Made by a program: the position numbers and the translations under genes
Shown here: piece by piece, positions 59,480 through 64,000 of the stretch
How the letters are laid out: the number at the start of each line of letters is the position of its first letter
How positions within the stretch are numbered: the first letter of the stretch is position 1
Assembly: GCA_035578905.1 (NCBI GenBank)
Contig: JAQJVL010000004.1
Span: forward strand, 3,701,582 to 3,765,581
Direction: 5' to 3'
Origin: Stictocephala bisonia
Lineage: Eukaryota > Arthropoda > Insecta > Hemiptera > Membracidae
DNA length: 64,000 nucleotides
Notes under the pieces: model-generated
The model's input: only the letters and a program-made list of their open reading frames with translations
Database searches by the model: none
Told to the model about the DNA's origin: nothing

Positions 59480-61865
59480 GGGGCAGGCACAAGCCAGCTG
59501 ATGCTAGTATAATGGCAATCATAGACTGACTATTACTTCTGTCAACAAGCCAGCTGACACTAGTTAGTATAATGGCAATCATAGACTGACTATTACTTCT
59601 GTCAACAAGCCAGTTAACTCTAATATAATGGCCTTCATAGACTGACTATTACTTCTGTCAACAAGCCAACTATCTCTAGTATAATGGCCTTCATAGACTG
59701 ACTGTTACTTCTGTCAACAAGCCAGCTATCTCTAGTATAATGGCCTTCATAGACTGACTGTTACTTCTGTCAACAAGCCAGCTAACTCTAGTATAATGGC
59801 CTTCATAGACTGACTATTACTTTAGTCAACAAGCCAGCTGACACTAGTTAGTATAATGGTGATCATAGACTGACTGTTACTTCTGTCAACAAGCCAGTAA
59901 ACTCTAGTATAATGGCAATCATAGACTGACTGTTACTTCTGTCAACAAGCCAGCTATCTCTAGTATAATGGCCTTCATAGACTGACTGTTACTTCTGTCA
60001 ACAAGCCAGTAAACTGTAGTATAATGGCCTTCATAGACTGACTGTTACTTCTGTCAACAAGCCAGTAAACTGTAGTATAATGGCCTTCATAGACTGACTG
60101 TTACTTCTGTCAACAAGCCAGCTATCTCTAGTATAATGGCCTTCATAGACTGACTGTTACTTCTGTCAACAAGCCAGCTATCTCTAGTATAATGGCCTTC
60201 ATAGACTGACTGTTACTTCTGTCAACAAGCCAGCTATCTCTAGTATAATGGCCTTCATAGACTGACTGTTACTTCTGTCAACAAGCCAGCTATCTCTAGT
60301 ATAATGGCCTTCATAGACTGACTGTTACTTCTGTCAACAAGCCAGCTATCTCTAGTATAATGGCCTTCATAGACTGACTGTTACTTCTGTCAACAAGCCA
60401 GCTATCTCTAGTATAATGGCCTTCATAGACTGACTGTTACTTCTGTCAACAAGCCAGCTATCTCTAGTATAATGGCCTTCATAGACTGACTGTTACTTCT
60501 GTCAACAAGCCAGCTATCTCTAGTATAATGGCCTTCATAGACTGACTGTTACTTCTGTCAACAAGCCAGCTATCTCTAGTATAATGGCCTTCATAGACTG
60601 ACTGTTACTTCTGTCAACAAGCCAGCTATCTCTAGTATAATGGCCTTCATAGACTGACTGTTACTTCTGTCAACAAGCCAGCTATCTCTAGTATAATGGC
60701 CTTCATAGACTGACTGTTACTTCTGTCAACAAGCCAGCTATCTCTAGTATAATGGCCTTCATAGACTGACTGTTACTTCTGTCAACAAGCCAGCTATCTC
60801 TAGTATAATGGCCTTCATAGACTGACTGTTACTTCTGTCAACAAGCCAGCTATCTCTAGTATAATGGCCTTCATAGACTGACTGTTACTTTTGTCAACAA
60901 GCTAGCTAACTCTAGTATAATGGCCTTCATAGACTGACTGTTACTTCTGTCAACAAGCCAGCTGATACAAGTATAATGGCGATCATAGACTGACTGTTAC
61001 TTCTGTCAACAAGCCAGCTATCTCTAGTATAATGGCCTTCATAGACTGACTGTTACTTCTGTCAACAAGCCAGTAAACTCTAGTATAATGGCAATCATAG
61101 ACTGACTATTACTTCTGTCAACAAGCCAGTTAACCCTAATATAATGGCCTTCATAGACTGACTAGTCAGCTGACACTACTTAGTATAATGGTGATCATAG
61201 ATTGACTGTTACTTTTGTCACAAGCCAGTTAACCCTAATATAATGGCCTTCATAGACTGACTAGTCAGCTGACACTAGTTAGTATAATGGTGATCATAGA
61301 TTGACTGTTACTTTTGTCACAAGCCAGTTAACCCTAATATAATGGCCTTCATAGACTGACTAGTCAGCTGACACTAGTTAGTATAATGGTGATCATAGAT
61401 TGACTGTTACTTTTGTCACAAGCCAGTTAACCCTAATATAATGGCCTTCATAGACTGACTAGTCAGCTGACACTAGTTAGTATAATGGTGATCATAGACT
61501 GACTGTTACTTTTGTCAACAACCCAGCTGATACAAGTATAATGAGGATCATAACTGACTGTTACTTCTGTCAATAAGCCCACTGACGCTACTATAATAGC
61601 CTTCATAGACTGACTAATACTTCTTTCAACAAGCCAGCTGACACTAGTTAGTATAATGGTGATCATAGACTGACTATTACTTCTGTCAACAAGCCAGTTA
61701 ACCCTAATATAATGGCCTTCATAGACTGACTAGTCAGCTGACACTAGTTAGTATAATGGTGATCATAGATTGACTGTTACTTTTGTCACAAGCCAGTTAA
61801 CTCTAATATAATGGCCTTCATAGACTGACTAATACTTCTTTCAACAAGCCAGCTGACACTAGTTA

Positions 61866-61866
<1 letters not shown>
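59480..61866 (+). repeat. 56-bp satellite array, about 42 units, with a 99-bp higher-order section
   Basis: The unit contains CTCTAGTATAATGGCCTTCA, then TAGACTGACTGTTACTTCTG and TCAACAAGCCAGCTAT. From about 60110 to 60890 the units are essentially identical with a 56-bp period. Flanking units are diverged. From 61163 to 61460 a 99-bp composite unit (one full monomer plus one shortened monomer) repeats with starts at 61163, 61262, 61361 and 61460. The array ends in (TA)n at 61867-61919. It is not a CRISPR: units are contiguous without spacers. Confidence 0.96.

Positions 61867-61919
<53 letters not shown>
61867..61919. repeat. (TA)26 microsatellite
   Basis: Uninterrupted TA dinucleotides directly at the satellite edge. 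Confidence 0.97.
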
Positions 61920-61922
<3 letters not shown>

Positions 61923-62306
61923 ACACTTATATAGACAATGTGTCAAATAGTGGTATATTAGCATTGAAAGTTAAACATAACACAACAAAAGGAAAAATAT
62001 TGATAATTTTTCAAAACCCCTAAATAGAGGAACAATTTTGCAAGGTTTATTTTTAAAATAAAATAATAAAACTTTTTTATTTCCAAAAGTCACTATTTCT
62101 TGTTGTATATTAACCTGTTGAAGAGTATCCACGTCATATGACGTTCCAAGTTCTATGCCTTGATTGAGAATTTGTTTTACCACAGTAACTATAATATGGT
62201 ACTAACTGTATTACTATGGTATTATACTATGGTACTGAGTACTAACTCAGGAAGAAAGAATAAAATTTGAAAAATGTTTGTTATAATTCTTTTATTTTAC
62301 AACTAC
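61920..62306. other. Non-coding; exon-like minus-strand segment not accepted
   Basis: A minus-strand frame 61971-62183 has an ordinary-looking amino-acid composition for about 24 codons but does not match the phase needed for Paip1. Confidence 0.4.
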
Positions 62307-62365
62307 AGTAGTCCCTCTATAATCTGGCCCTGCGCCAGTCTTGCCCCTCCAATAATCCGGCCATA
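62307..62365 (+). mobile_element. Tigger/pogo terminus, second copy
   Basis: CAGTAGTCCCTCTATAATCTGG and CCCTGCGCCAGTC, then CCAATAATCCGGCC, is nearly identical to the reverse complement of the right end of the element at 5936-7312, and is preceded by TA. The other end was not found before the window ends. Confidence 0.78.
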
Positions 62366-62424
62366 AGACAAAGGCAGCCTGGGAATGTCTGTGTCATCAT
62401 TCAAGTCACTGTGTGTTGATGGGT

Positions 62425-62549
<125 letters not shown>

Positions 62550-64000
62550 ATAGCTGGCCCAGGAAGTAAAAGTAAACAATGTTATTGTTGTCAACTAATT
62601 AGTTGGGAGACCAAAAATGTTGTAAACAACATTTTTTGGTACATATCTGGGGTAAAGGTAGTCTGGTGTGGTGATAGACAAGGTGAGGACCAGTTTGTTA
62701 TCAGTGGGCTGGATTCTAATGTATTGTATTTTGAACCATCACTTCACTCAGTTTCAGTTCAGTTACTACTGTTATAAACTTTTTAACTTGTTTTTCATGC
62801 AGATGTAACATTATATTATAATACAGTTTCAACTGCTGTACTTTTCTTACTTTGAAAATACTGTACATCTTTATTGTAATTTTACTATTATTTTTTCGTT
62901 TTAAATTGCCATGATTTAACTGTACAGTAAGTAGTAATAAGACAATATTTACCAACAAATCTCCATTTCTTAATATAAAATAGTTGCAAAGAAATGTGTT
63001 GGTGTGGAGACAAATTAAGTTTCTTATACAGTACTTGTTTTTGCGTTAAACGGTAACAGTAACAATATAACATAAATGATTTAAAATTTAAATTATTCCT
63101 GTTTATGCATATGAGTTTTTCTATTATATTTGTGTTCCTTTGCTTTAGTATTTTCATTTTTTTGTGTGCAACTATAATTATATATTCATCCATAATTTAT
63201 TTGTCACAACACTACCATGAGTTCAGCTGTTTTCGTTAAGTGTTTATAACCAGCGAAACGTTATATTTTCCACAACTGTCTATTGTTGACAGTCGAAAGT
63301 AACATTGTTTACGTTCGAAAATTTTCCACTATCAACAACTTAATAACCTTCAAAAGCTTTTAAAAACATTCTTGTTATCAAACAGAGAACAATATTCAAA
63401 CATTTTTTATTCAGTAGTGTTGTGAAAAATATTGTTCAAAACTCAAGTGAAAATGTTTTACATGTTCTCGACCAATTGAAGTGCTCGACAAGTCTCGCAC
63501 TTCAAACATGGTCTCGAACATGCAAAATCCCATTTTCCACTCTTGTTATGAAATATACTATTACGATATACCAATATGACTCAACAGTAAACTTTTATTA
63601 TGTTCATTACTATTATGAAAACACATTATTATAATTTTTTTTGTTTACTTGTTTGTTTATATATTACTTATCAATTTGTATTATGCTGAACAATTTCATT
63701 ATTTTTTAGAAATGTTGTATATGTTTTAGTTTATATAGTTACTTTTTTAACATGTGTTATTGAAAGAATATAATGTTTATTAGTTGCTATAGTAAACGTT
63801 GTCATCAGGTGGATGAAATACTGAGACTGGTAAAACAGTACATAATTCACAGTATCCAACTTATTATTATTATTGTTTTGTTATTGTTTATAAAAGTCTT
63901 TGATGAGTGTCTGTAATGGAAGTAAGTTTAATTTTCAGATATATTGTGTGTGCACGGTCACAATGCAATTTGCTCTAAACTCATTAAGCCTACTAACTCA
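62550..64000. other. Non-coding to the window edge
   Basis: AT-rich; no terminal repeats, RNA genes or convincing exons. If Paip1's first exon is upstream of 56951, it must be here or beyond base 64000; I could not locate it. Confidence 0.45.

Noticed and set aside
59480..61866. Possible CRISPR-like array
   Set aside because: Units are contiguous 56-bp repeats without variable spacers, and the context is eukaryotic: a satellite.
62098..62190. Minus-strand exon-like segment (VVKQILNQGIELGTSYDVD) as an upstream Paip1 exon
   Set aside because: Its best donor leaves phase 0, whereas Paip1 exon A needs one base of a split codon. There is no family match and the donor is weak.

Overview
This window is AT-rich animal nuclear DNA, most likely from an insect. 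That assignment rests on one intron-rich host gene, a dense set of eukaryotic transposons and satellites, and no bacterial or phage gene organisation. I cannot name the species.

The host gene is on the minus strand. It is a Paip1-type polyadenylate-binding-protein-interacting protein, read as eight coding exons (56850-56951, 53107-53198, 49857-50021, 42882-42997, 40137-40386, 31971-32174, 23702-23817, 9184-9253). All splice signals and reading phases agree. Together they encode about 371 residues: a PAM2 motif, a MIF4G-like helical domain with a recognisable FLGELYLQLE segment, and an acidic C-terminal tail. The initiator exon and the terminal exon were not found. Introns run from 2.5 to 14.4 kb and are filled with mobile DNA.

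Region by region. 1-2.1 kb: N-terminal part of a Polinton/Maverick-type DNA polymerase B (minus strand, running off the window edge), with a motif-rich upstream segment and a minisatellite. 2.2-3.8 kb: hammerhead-like motif and a broken piggyBac transposase. 4.8-8.4 kb: hAT element holding a pogo/Tigger element that itself holds a LINE tail. 8.6-8.9 kb: a TTAA MITE. 10.3-15.1 kb: a decayed non-LTR retrotransposon with SGNH, macro-domain-like, endonuclease and reverse-transcriptase remnants. 15.8-22.1 kb: minisatellite, LTR plus primer-binding site plus coiled-coil gag, then long simple repeats. 22.2-22.9 kb: second hammerhead-like motif and second piggyBac fragment. 25.7-31.7 kb: minisatellite, piggyBac MITE, tRNA-derived SINE and a 4.4-kb TTAA-flanked element. 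32.9-37.7 kb: two more LINE remnants. 39.3-42.4 kb: hairpin cluster, tandem repeats, minisatellite and an inverted Penelope terminal-repeat copy. 45.5-49.8 kb: second hAT copy and an element with long inverted arms. 50.5-55.4 kb: pogo helix-turn-helix fragment, LINE tails and a Penelope-like element with YVDD and GIY-YIG. 56.3-62.5 kb: 47-bp minisatellite, hAT MITE, a 2.4-kb 56-bp satellite, and a second Tigger end next to a long (GA)n run.

Paip1 is the only gene I regard as functional host coding sequence; every other coding trace is mobile-element derived and most are visibly broken. The most interesting non-obvious signals are four hammerhead-ribozyme-like cores linked to Penelope terminal repeats, a minisatellite family dispersed at four loci, two unusual TTAA-flanked elements, and a macro-domain-like segment inside a retrotransposon.
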